Under the pieces are notes generated by a model. The model searched no databases. It was not told the origin of the DNA and saw only the letters and a list, made by a program, of their open reading frames with translations. The position numbers were made by a program, and so were the translations under genes. 27,055 bases of DNA from Natrialbaceae archaeon. Its GTDB lineage: Archaea; Halobacteriota; Halobacteria; Halobacteriales; Natrialbaceae. Shown piece by piece: positions 1-6,460 of the stretch; the first letter of the stretch is position 1; every line of letters starts with the position of its first letter. Location of the stretch: contig PUPA01000217.1 of NCBI GenBank assembly GCA_003552885.1, forward strand, positions 1 to 27,055, given 5' to 3'.

Positions 1-1
1 C

Positions 2-136
2 GTCCTCGACGCTTCGGGGGTCGTCACCTACCGCTGGGTCAGGACGGACGGGAACCCCGAGTTCGAGCCGTTCGTCGAGGAGGTCCGCGAGGCCGTCGCG
101 GCCGCCAGAGACGGCTCGTCGGCGGACGATCTGTAA
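2..136 (+). CDS. Probable peroxiredoxin/redoxin-family protein, C-terminal 44 residues (5' partial)
   Basis: The reading frame is open from the window edge to a TAA at 134-136. The visible tail contains VVTYRWV followed by an acidic segment. This resembles the last beta-strand and C-terminus of AhpC/TSA-type redoxins, where a 'D-x-x-G-V-V-x-Y-R-W-V' strand precedes a helical tail. The catalytic cysteine region would lie upstream of the window, so the family call rests on this short match alone. In some haloarchaea the gene before dihydrofolate reductase is thymidylate synthase, but this tail does not look like a ThyA C-terminus. Confidence 0.5.
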   Translation, partial: VLDASGVVTYRWVRTDGNPEFEPFVEEVREAVAAARDGSSADDL

Positions 137-145
137 CCCGTAGTA

Positions 146-200
146 CCGGGGGCGTCCGTGCGATTTTAGCCCGTGGCTCCGGGGGCGTCCGTGCGATTTT
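146..200. repeat. Tandem duplication (22-bp identical core, 33-bp period) upstream of dihydrofolate reductase
   Basis: An identical 22-base block beginning ccgggggcgtccgtgcg and ending in TTTT occurs at 146-167 and again at 179-200. The 11-base spacers after each copy are also similar. The second copy carries the T-rich box that serves as the likely promoter of the downstream gene, so the duplication has created a second, upstream copy of the promoter element. Confidence 0.9.
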
Positions 201-203
201 TAC
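195..203 (+). promoter_or_regulatory. Likely TATA-type box of the dihydrofolate reductase gene
   Basis: A T-rich box (gattttta) lies 22-30 bases before the ATG at 225. This is the spacing expected for a leaderless haloarchaeal transcript, and there is no Shine-Dalgarno sequence in between. Confidence 0.6.
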
Positions 204-224
204 CCCGCGGGCCGGAGAACGCCC

Positions 225-707
225 ATGGAACTGATCTCGGTCGCCGCGGTGGCGGCGAACGGCGTCATCGGGCGCGAGGGCGAGCTCCCCTGGCCGAGCC
301 TCCCGGCGGACAAAGCCCAGTACCGAAGCCGGATCGCCGACGACCCGGTCGTCCTGGGCCGGCTGACCTTCGAGTCGATGCTCGAGGACCTCCCGGGGAG
401 CGCCCAGCTCGTCCTGAGTCGCACCGAGCGCGAGTACGACGTCGCCACCGCCCACCACGCCGCGGACGTCGAAGACGCGGTGGCGGTCGCCGACTCGCTC
501 GGGGCCGAACGTGCGTACGTCATCGGCGGCGGGGCGATCTACGAGCTCTTCCAGCCCCACGTCGATCGGATGTTCCTGAGCCGGATCCCGCGGGCCTACG
601 AGGGCGACGTCCGGTACCCCGACTGGGACCGCGAGGGGTGGCGACTCGCCGCCGAAACCGACTACGAGGGGTTCACCCTCGAGGAGTGGGTCCGGACGGG
701 GCGGTGA
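225..707 (+). CDS. folA: Dihydrofolate reductase
   Basis: This 160-residue protein reduces dihydrofolate to tetrahydrofolate with NADPH, feeding thymidylate, purine and methionine synthesis. It has the full DHFR layout: N-terminal strand ISVAAVAANGVIG, the substrate-site segment LPWPSLPADK with the catalytic acid at about D29, GRLTFESM in the first NADP-binding region, and VIGGGAIYELF at 99-109. The length is normal for haloarchaeal DHFRs. The ATG at 225 starts directly in the conserved first strand and has a T-rich promoter box 22-30 bases upstream, which supports a leaderless start. No thymidylate synthase gene is adjacent in the visible sequence. In haloarchaea the equivalent gene is often called hdrA. 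Confidence 0.95.
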   Translation: MELISVAAVAANGVIGREGELPWPSLPADKAQYRSRIADDPVVLGRLTFESMLEDLPGSAQLVLSRTEREYDVATAHHAADVEDAVAVADSLGAERAYVIGGGAIYELFQPHVDRMFLSRIPRAYEGDVRYPDWDREGWRLAAETDYEGFTLEEWVRTGR

Positions 708-711
708 CAGG

Positions 712-746
712 TCGAGGCCGCCGTGGGTGCCATCGAGGCCGCCGTG
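712..746. repeat. Short direct repeat (14 bp, 21-bp period) after dihydrofolate reductase
   Basis: The block tcgaggccgccgtg occurs at 712-725 and 733-746 in the short spacer between the folate gene and the zinc-ribbon protein. The function is unknown; it resembles the other small tandem duplications in spacers of this window. Confidence 0.8.
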
Positions 747-831
747 AGAACGGCCGAACTCCCCGACACCCCTTTAGGGTGGGTAGCCGACCACCCGAAC
801 GTTTTCCACCGAGGGGGTCCCACTTCGGCTC

Positions 832-1353
832 ATGTACGCGGTCGTCGGCTGTGGGGAGTGTTCACACCTCTGGATCATCGAAGGGCGCTCCGAGACCGTT
901 CAGTGTCCCCGCTGTGGCTCCCGGCGGCCCTACGAGCGCCGCCGGAAGTTCGTCGAGACCGAGGACGCCGACCACGCCAGGGAGGTCCGCGCGTCGATGC
1001 TCGCGAACCGCCAGGGCGAGGGCGAGGCGTTCGCCGAACTCGACAGCTTCGCCGAACTCGAGGAGGCGGTCGAAGACGGCGTCCTCGAGGAGACGGCGTA
1101 CCTCGAGGCCTCGGGGATCGACCCCGACGCGGTCGCGGCCGCGGGAGCGCGCCGACGGGGGTCGGGCGGGTCGGCGAGCCGCAAGGAGGTCGTCGAGCGC
1201 GCCGTCTCGGAGCTCGACCGGCCGACGGCCGAGGAGGTGATCGAGTACGCCGGCGAACACGGCGTTCCCCGGGAGTACGTCGAACGCGCCCTCGAGAAGC
1301 TCGTCCGCGGCGGGGAGGTGAGCGAGAGCCGCGGGCGGTACCGGCCGCTGTGA
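832..1353 (+). CDS. Zinc-ribbon and winged-helix protein (DUF5817-like)
   Basis: This 173-residue protein has a four-cysteine zinc ribbon at its N-terminus (C7, C10, C25, C28). An acidic helical middle follows, with a Gly/Arg/Ser-rich linker around residue 145-152 of the DNA-proximal half, and then a C-terminal winged-helix-like segment (RKEVVERAV to the terminal RGRYRPL). The arrangement suggests a nucleic-acid-binding or transcription-associated factor. It resembles a small haloarchaeal family that I recall as DUF5817, whose function is not known to me. A T-rich box (gttttcc, 801-807) lies about 25-31 bases before the ATG, consistent with its own leaderless promoter. It is probably transcribed separately from the folate gene, 124 bases upstream. 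Confidence 0.8.
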   Translation: MYAVVGCGECSHLWIIEGRSETVQCPRCGSRRPYERRRKFVETEDADHAREVRASMLANRQGEGEAFAELDSFAELEEAVEDGVLEETAYLEASGIDPDAVAAAGARRRGSGGSASRKEVVERAVSELDRPTAEEVIEYAGEHGVPREYVERALEKLVRGGEVSESRGRYRPL

Positions 1354-1404
1354 GGTCGCGGTCACGCCACCCCGGCGGATCCACGGCGTTCGACCCGGCC
1401 AGAC

Positions 1405-1519
1405 GACGGGGGTCGGGCTCTCTCGGCGACGGGGGTCGGGCTCTCCCGGCGACGGGATTCGGACCCTCCCCGCGACGAGGTCCGGACCCTCCCCGCGACG
1501 GGATCGGAGCGCTCCGGAA
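1405..1519. repeat. Minisatellite: four tandem 23-bp units plus a degenerate fifth
   Basis: Units start at 1405, 1428, 1451, 1474 and 1497 and all begin GACG. Units 1 and 2 differ at one base. Units 3 and 4 share the ending cggaccctccccgc. The fifth copy keeps only its first half. The array fills most of the 283-base spacer between the zinc-ribbon protein and the aldo/keto reductase, ending about 90 bases before the latter's promoter box. The repeat is not in a plausible reading frame of its own and has no CRISPR-like spacer structure. Confidence 0.9.
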
Positions 1520-1606
1520 GACGAGTGCCCGGCTCGCCGTCGCCGTAGGCGTCCACGGCTCGCCGGCCCGGCGGGCGTCGAGGGCGCGACTCGCCGCATC
1601 ACCCAG

Positions 1607-1613
1607 GCTTTTG
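1607..1613 (+). promoter_or_regulatory. Likely TATA-type box of the aldo/keto reductase gene
   Basis: The sequence gcttttg lies 24-30 bases before the ATG at 1637 in otherwise very GC-rich sequence, the usual position for a leaderless haloarchaeal promoter. Confidence 0.5.
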
Positions 1614-1636
1614 CCCCCCTCGGGCGTAGCCGGCCC

Positions 1637-2611
1637 ATGGAGTACACGACACTCGGTGACACGGGGACGACCGTCAGCCGGATCTGTCTGGGCTGTATGA
1701 GCTTCGGCTCGAGCGACTGGCGCGAGTGGGTCTTAGACGAGTCGGAGGGGAAAGCGCTCGTCGAACGGGCGATCGACCTCGGGATCAACTTCTTCGACAC
1801 GGCGAACATGTACTCCACGGGCGAGTCCGAACGCGTCCTCGGGGAGGCCCTGGAGGGCCACCGCGAGGAGGCGGTCGTCGCGACGAAAGGGTACTTCCGG
1901 ATGAACGAGGACGATCCGAACTCGGGTGGGCTCTCCCGGAAGGCGATCGAACGGGAGCTGGAGAACTCCCTCGACCGGCTGGGGATGGAGACCGTCGACC
2001 TCTACCAGATTCACCGTTGGGACTACGACACGCCGATCGCGGAGACGCTGTCGGCGCTCGACGACGCCGTGCGCCGCGGGAAAGTCCGGTATCTGGGCGC
2101 CTCCTCGATGTGGGCCCACCAGCTCGCCGACGCCCTCCACACGAGCGACCGGCTCGGCCTGGAGCGGTTTCTCACGATGCAAAACCACTACAATCTCGTC
2201 TACCGCGAAGAAGAACGGGAGGTCCTCCCGCTGTGTGCCCGGGAGGGCATCGGGGTGATCCCCTGGTCGCCGCTGGCCCGCGGGTATCTCGCCCGTCCCC
2301 ACGAGGAGATCGACGCGACCGCCCGCGGGGCGAGCGAGGAGTATCTCTACGAACATCCCTACCGCGACGGCGGGGGCCCGGAGATAAACGAACGAGTGGC
2401 CGAACTCGCCGCCGACTACGGGGTGGCGATGGCCCAGATCGCGCTGGCCTGGCTGCTCTCGAAGGACGTCGTCGATGCGCCGATCGTCGGCACCACGAGC
2501 GTCGAACACCTAGAACAGGCCGTCGAGGCCCTCGGGCTCTCGCTTTCGACCTCCGAGATCGCCTACCTCGAGGAGCCATACGAGCCCGTCACCGTCTCCG
2601 GACACGAGTGA
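1637..2611 (+). CDS. Aldo/keto reductase family oxidoreductase
   Basis: This 324-residue TIM-barrel NADP(H)-dependent oxidoreductase is predicted to reduce aldehydes or ketones; the substrate cannot be told from sequence. The catalytic tetrad of the family is complete: D54 and Y59 in FFDTANMYS, K84 in VVATKG and H126 in LYQIHRWD. The C-terminal coenzyme-binding segment (IPWSPLARGYLARP, then APIVGTTSVEHLEQAVEAL) is also intact. It resembles the AKR subgroup with YajO-like or voltage-channel-beta-like members (MEYTTLGDTGTTVSRICLG start). The length is normal for the subgroup. The start is set by the T-rich box 24-30 bases upstream and by the conserved first strand. It sits alone between spacers, so it is likely monocistronic and cytoplasmic. 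Confidence 0.92.
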   Translation: MEYTTLGDTGTTVSRICLGCMSFGSSDWREWVLDESEGKALVERAIDLGINFFDTANMYSTGESERVLGEALEGHREEAVVATKGYFRMNEDDPNSGGLSRKAIERELENSLDRLGMETVDLYQIHRWDYDTPIAETLSALDDAVRRGKVRYLGASSMWAHQLADALHTSDRLGLERFLTMQNHYNLVYREEEREVLPLCAREGIGVIPWSPLARGYLARPHEEIDATARGASEEYLYEHPYRDGGGPEINERVAELAADYGVAMAQIALAWLLSKDVVDAPIVGTTSVEHLEQAVEALGLSLSTSEIAYLEEPYEPVTVSGHE

Positions 2612-2649
2612 GTCCGTCCCCGAACGCGAGACGACGGCCTCCGCGTCGG

Positions 2650-2657
2650 ATTTATAC
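2650..2657 (+). promoter_or_regulatory. TATA box of the COG2433/DUF460 gene
   Basis: The sequence atttatac lies 24-31 bases before the GTG start at 2681. It is one of the clearest haloarchaeal TATA boxes in the window and supports the GTG as the start. Confidence 0.65.
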
Positions 2658-2680
2658 CTGCCTCGCTCCTACGACCGTCC

Positions 2681-4654
2681 GTGAGTACGCGAACGGGTGC
2701 CCTCGACGCGGTCGTCTTCGGTGTCGACGTCCAGAGCGGCGACGTGCGCGGGGACTCGCCTTCCTACGCGCTGGTCGTCTACGACGGCGACGGACTCGAG
2801 CGCGACGTCGTCTCCGGCCGGAAGCTCCGCCGGCTGATCGACAGCGAGGAGCCGGCGATCGTCGCCACCGACAACACCTACGAGCTCGCCGCGGACAAAG
2901 ACGCCCTCGTCCACTTTCTGGGCTCGTTACCCGCCGGGACGAGGCTGGTGCAGGTCACCGGGGCCGAACGGCCCGAACCGCTCTCGCGGGTCGCGAAACG
3001 CCACGGGATCCCGTACGGTAAAGCGCCCATGCGCGAGGCCGAGGCCGCCGCCCGGCTGGCCGCCCACAACGTCGGCTACGAGGTCTCGGCGTTCACCGAC
3101 ACGACCGAGCTCAAGGTGTCCCGGGGGCGTTCGACCGGCAAGGGCGGCTGGAGCGCCGACCGGTACACACGGCGGATCCACGGCGCGGTCAAGCGACGGG
3201 CCAGAGCCGTCGAGGCCGCCCTCGAGGAGGCGAACCTCGAGTACGACCGCGAGATCCGGGAGGCCTACGGCGGCTACGCGAACGCGGTGTTCACCGTCGA
3301 GGCCCGGCCCGAGGAGATCCCCGTCTCCCGGGAGCGGTCGGGGGACGTCCGGATCGAGATCGAACGGCTCCGCCGGGACGGCATCGAGTTCCGCCCGCTG
3401 GTCAAACGCCGGGATCACGTGATCGTCGGCGTCGATCCCGGGACGACGACGGCCGTGGCGATCGTCGGCCTCGACGGGGAGCCACTCGACGTCTGGAGCT
3501 CGCGGTTGAGCGACACGGCGGACGTGATCGAGTGGATCGTCGAGCGCGGCCGACCGGTGATCGTTGCCGCGGACGTCCGGCCGATGCCCGAGACCGTAGA
3601 GAAGCTGCGACGGAGCTTCGACGCCGCCGGCTTCACGCCCGACCGGGATCTCGCCGTCGACGAGAAACAACACCGCACCCGCGAGTTCCCCTACGACGAC
3701 GACCACCAGCGCGACGCCCTCGCCGCGGCGCTGTCGGCGTTCGACGCCCACGAGAACCAGTTCGAGCGGATCGGCCGGAAGCTCCCGCCCGGGATCGATC
3801 GCGGGGAGGTGATCGCCCGCGTCGTCGCCGGGGAGGAGAGCGTCGAGGCCGTCCTCGCGGACCTCGAGGACGAGGACGGCGCCGACGAGGAGGAGTCGAG
3901 CCACGAACCCCGCGAGCTCTCCCCGGAGGAACGGCGGATCCGGGACCTCGAGCGACAGGTCGACCGACTCGAGGGCCACGTCGGGACCCTCGAGGGGCGG
4001 CTCTCAGAGCGCGACGAGCGGATCGAGGAGCTCGAGGCCGACCTCGAGGCCGCCAGAAGCGAACAGCGACGGAAGGTCAGACACAGCCGCGAGGTGAACC
4101 GACTCGAACGCCGGATCGACGGGCTGGAGCGCGAACGCGACGCGGCCCGCGAGGAGGTCACGGCCCTCGAGGGGAAAGTCGAGCGGATGAAGGCCCTCTG
4201 GAAGCTCGATCACTCGAACTTCAGCGACGTCTCGGCGAAAAAGGAGGGGCTGGTCCCCGTGAAGGTGGTAGAGAAGTTCACCAGGGCGGCGATCCGGGAG
4301 GCCGACGAAGCCTACGGCATCGCGGCGGGGGACGTGGTCTACCTCAGGGACGCGAGCGGGGCCGGCCGATCGACGGCCGACATGCTCGCGGAGTTCGAAC
4401 CACGGGTCGTCCTCCGGGAGGGTGGCCTCTCGGAGATCGCCGACGCGATCCTCTTCGACCGGGAGATTCCCGTCGCGCCGGCCGACGACGTCGCCTTCCA
4501 GGAGGTCGACGAGCTCGCGGTCGCCCGCGAGGCCGACGTCGAGGACGCCATCGACGACTGGCGCGAGCGCGCCGCCGAACGCGAACGCCGCCGGAAGACC
4601 GCCATGGTCGACCGGCTGATCAGCGAACACCGGGCCGGCGACAACGAGGCGTGA
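2681..4654 (+). CDS. COG2433/DUF460 protein: RNase H-fold (RuvC/YqgF-like) domain plus coiled coil
   Basis: This 657-residue protein starts at GTG. It begins with a divergent RNase H-like segment (VVFGVDVQSGD, near residue 10-20). A second RNase H-fold domain follows, carrying the motif VGVDPGTTTA with acidic D252 and a downstream DDDHQRDALAAAL with D345, the two acids expected in RuvC/YqgF-type nucleases. From about 410 to 510 there is a long charged heptad-rich coiled coil (RIRDLERQVDRLEGHV and on). A C-terminal alpha/beta domain of unknown role closes the protein. COG2433 is annotated as a predicted RNase H-fold nuclease, restricted largely to archaea; its substrate is not established to my knowledge. 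Length and architecture look complete. It converges on the - strand gene that ends 35 bases downstream. Confidence 0.88.
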   Translation: MSTRTGALDAVVFGVDVQSGDVRGDSPSYALVVYDGDGLERDVVSGRKLRRLIDSEEPAIVATDNTYELAADKDALVHFLGSLPAGTRLVQVTGAERPEPLSRVAKRHGIPYGKAPMREAEAAARLAAHNVGYEVSAFTDTTELKVSRGRSTGKGGWSADRYTRRIHGAVKRRARAVEAALEEANLEYDREIREAYGGYANAVFTVEARPEEIPVSRERSGDVRIEIERLRRDGIEFRPLVKRRDHVIVGVDPGTTTAVAIVGLDGEPLDVWSSRLSDTADVIEWIVERGRPVIVAADVRPMPETVEKLRRSFDAAGFTPDRDLAVDEKQHRTREFPYDDDHQRDALAAALSAFDAHENQFERIGRKLPPGIDRGEVIARVVAGEESVEAVLADLEDEDGADEEESSHEPRELSPEERRIRDLERQVDRLEGHVGTLEGRLSERDERIEELEADLEAARSEQRRKVRHSREVNRLERRIDGLERERDAAREEVTALEGKVERMKALWKLDHSNFSDVSAKKEGLVPVKVVEKFTRAAIREADEAYGIAAGDVVYLRDASGAGRSTADMLAEFEPRVVLREGGLSEIADAILFDREIPVAPADDVAFQEVDELAVAREADVEDAIDDWRERAAERERRRKTAMVDRLISEHRAGDNEA

Positions 4655-4688
4655 CCTGGCTAACGACGATGATCGACGAACTCGCCGT

Positions 4689-5177
4689 CTAGACTGGCCG
4701 GGTAGGAAGCGAAGGCATCCCGTCCTCCCAGTGAATCGCCTCTACCGCCGCCGGCAACTGCTGTAGTCGGTCATCGAGGACGGCGAGTGGATACGCGTCG
4801 AGAAACGTTGCGCTACGCCGATCGACGGGCGTATCCTCGTGATTGAGCTGGACGTGGCAGGGTCCAAGATCCGGATGATCGGCGTCCTGGTGGAACCCGA
4901 GCATCAGGTTCCGCTCCGGTTCGACCCAGTTGATGCGGTAGTATTCGTGATCGACGCCGGTGGGGTACCAGAAGCGAATCTCCAATCGTGCGGTCGGCGC
5001 GTCGTAGGAGTCACTCGGGAACGTGGTTGGATCGACGTCCGCGACGACGTACCGCGGTCGGCGTCGAGACGGACGATAGCGCACGTCCTCACACCCAGCC
5101 TGCCCCGTCAATCGGTGATGAACGTCACGGAGGAGGGTCCGCTGTGTGTAGCGGTCGCGACCGGCAAGAAAGACCAT
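4689..5177 (-). CDS. Small protein of unknown function paired with a winged-helix gene
   Basis: This 162-residue acidic protein matches no catalytic family that I can name. The sequence suggests an alpha+beta fold: a helix with an Arg-rich loop (YRPSRRRPRYVVADVDP), a strand ARLEIRFWYPT, an aromatic strand YYRINWVEPERNL, then a segment DADHPDLGPCHVQLNHED ending in a helix. The 'A-x-L-x-x-x-W/F-Y ... H-x-D-x-H-P' pattern resembles the partner proteins commonly encoded beside DUF7342-like winged-helix genes in haloarchaea and is loosely like TumE-type toxins; both comparisons are from memory. It begins 17 bases after the stop of that regulator, so the two form one operon. A toxin-antitoxin or regulatory pair is a reasonable inference, not shown. 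Confidence 0.7.
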   Translation of the reverse strand: MVFLAGRDRYTQRTLLRDVHHRLTGQAGCEDVRYRPSRRRPRYVVADVDPTTFPSDSYDAPTARLEIRFWYPTGVDHEYYRINWVEPERNLMLGFHQDADHPDLGPCHVQLNHEDTPVDRRSATFLDAYPLAVLDDRLQQLPAAVEAIHWEDGMPSLPTRPV

Positions 5178-5194
5178 TCTGTGAGAGAAGAGAG

Positions 5195-5746
5195 CTATCC
5201 CGTGGCGCGGTCGGCCACGTCGGTCGTCCGTTCGCGGGCGGCTTCGACGTCGGAGTAAAGTCGTAGTGCGTGCTTGATGAGGCGTCGATCCTCCTCGTTC
5301 TCACGCCAGAACGGGATGACGTCGCGGCGTTCGCGGAGCTCGGCACTTGCGAGGTCACCGTCGCCGAGCGACTGTTCGAGCTCCTCCCACGTCTCGACGT
5401 CGTAGGTCGCCTGCCACTCCTCGATCTCCTCGGCGATCGCTGCCAGTTCGTCGTGCAGTTCCTCGCGTGTGTTCTCTCCGATGAGTGTGCGTATTTCCTC
5501 GAAGAGCAGTCGCGTGTAGTCCGGCTGGTAGCGCGTGGACTCGCCGGCCTCGACGCGGCGCAGCTGGCCCCGGTCGACGAGGTCCCGGAGTTCCTCGTTG
5601 GCCGTACTCCAGGCGGCGTCGGCCTGCTCGCTGATCCAGTTGACCGACCGCGGCTCGCGGAGCGTCTCGGCGACCGCTCGAACGCGTTCGCGGGCACTCA
5701 TCGACTCAGTCCACGACTGGACCCCACCTCGCGGGGATTCGGACAT
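5195..5746 (-). CDS. Winged-helix DNA-binding protein (DUF7342-like)
   Basis: This 183-residue protein has an N-terminal winged helix-turn-helix. It starts WTESMSARERVRAVAETL, with the turn and recognition region around SVNWISEQADAAWSTANEELRDLV and a wing GQLRRVEAGESTRYQPD. A long acidic helical region follows, possibly for dimerisation or partner binding. The family is widespread in haloarchaea and, as I recall it, is called DUF7342. The ATG at 5746 is preferred over the upstream GTG at 5773 because a perfect Shine-Dalgarno GGAGGTG (5759-5753 on this strand) sits 6 bases before it. The gene is likely the first of a two-gene operon with the small protein downstream, and may regulate itself. 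It is transcribed away from the RND exporter. Confidence 0.82.
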   Translation of the reverse strand: MSESPRGGVQSWTESMSARERVRAVAETLREPRSVNWISEQADAAWSTANEELRDLVDRGQLRRVEAGESTRYQPDYTRLLFEEIRTLIGENTREELHDELAAIAEEIEEWQATYDVETWEELEQSLGDGDLASAELRERRDVIPFWRENEEDRRLIKHALRLYSDVEAARERTTDVADRATG

Positions 5747-5752
5747 GCGTGG

Positions 5753-5759
5753 CACCTCC
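5753..5759 (-). promoter_or_regulatory. Shine-Dalgarno sequence that sets the start of the winged-helix gene
   Basis: GGAGGTG on the - strand lies 6 bases before the ATG at 5746. A leadered transcript with a perfect ribosome binding site is unusual in this window, where most genes look leaderless, and it excludes the longer GTG start. Confidence 0.75.
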
Positions 5760-5775
5760 TGGGCAGTGTTCACGC

Positions 5776-5794
5776 TTTATGCTAATATATCTTT
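5776..5794 (-). promoter_or_regulatory. Probable promoter of the winged-helix/small-protein operon
   Basis: The - strand reads agatatattagcataaag, the most AT-rich stretch near the gene. It lies 30-48 bases before the ATG, which leaves room for a leader of roughly 10-20 bases carrying the Shine-Dalgarno sequence. Confidence 0.6.
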
Positions 5795-6460
5795 GTGCCT
5801 CCTTGGATAATCGAGAGTACGCTGCGAGCGAGGGCGTCCGGACGTCGAAATGTGAAACCGACGGAAGCTACGAGCCAACCCACACCGAATATTCTGAGCT
5901 TGAGGAACCGCGGCCGGCCGGCGAGGCGTCCGACACTCCGGTCGCGGGACTGGACGACGACCTCCGTCGGAACGTCCGACGTCCGTGACATCCAGCGCCG
6001 TGTACCGACACCACAGGGCCCGTGATCCGAGCACCGACTCGACACTCACACGAGTCGGGGGTCGTCCGTTGTGGTCCCGAAATTATACGATGGCAGAACA
6101 CGACGGGAGGGTCATGGGCGAATTTGACCAGTCCTGCGCGGAAGGTCAATACAATTCGTCAATGGACCGCGGGGTTCAGTCATGCGGTGTTCGGGATCGT
6201 GCGGGTGTCGAAACGGAGGGAATATCACGTTACTGGGCTGATAAGCAGGGTACGTTTACTCCAGCTAGTTTTGACGACGAAGGTCGTGGTCCCCCTCGAC
6301 CACTTCGTTTGGAGTGTGTGAAAGACGACCATCCAGTGAGCTCGAACCTGCCGACCCCGCTGCCGACGTTTTCGAGTTCGACACCTGCCGTGTGGGAACG
6401 GAGGTTCAGTAGCGCATCACTCACGGTCACGAGAGCCAGTTTCGACCCCCAGTCTATGGG
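5795..6460. other. Gene-poor divergent spacer of lower GC, no gene recognised
   Basis: This stretch lies between the divergently transcribed winged-helix gene and the RND exporter. It is less GC-rich than the flanking housekeeping DNA and its open frames do not look like haloarchaeal proteins. An acidic stretch encoded around 5840-5988 (+ strand, ending DDDLRRNVRRP) has some coding character but no recognisable start or family, and may be a remnant. A hairpin sits at 6034-6058, followed by a TATA-like aattatac near 6079-6088 with no convincing gene behind it. The spacer probably holds divergent control sequences plus decayed DNA. Confidence 0.55.
6034..6058. repeat. Inverted repeat (8-bp arms, 9-base loop)
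   Basis: The arms ccgactcg (6034-6041) and cgagtcgg (6051-6058) are perfectly complementary. No T-run follows, so a terminator is unlikely. An operator or relic is possible. Confidence 0.7.

Noticed and set aside
173..1240. 355-codon + strand frame covering dihydrofolate reductase and the zinc-ribbon gene
   Set aside because: Arg/Pro-rich composition, spans two well-supported genes in another frame.
1405..1519. CRISPR-like array
   Set aside because: Units are directly adjacent with no unique spacers, so it is a simple tandem repeat.
4655..4688. Terminator between the convergent DUF460 and small-protein genes
   Set aside because: The 34-base gap has neither a T-run nor a clear hairpin.
6281..6305. 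Short inverted repeat gtggtc/gaccac as a terminator or operator
   Set aside because: Six-base arms in GC-rich DNA are expected by chance, and there is no T-run or nearby gene end.
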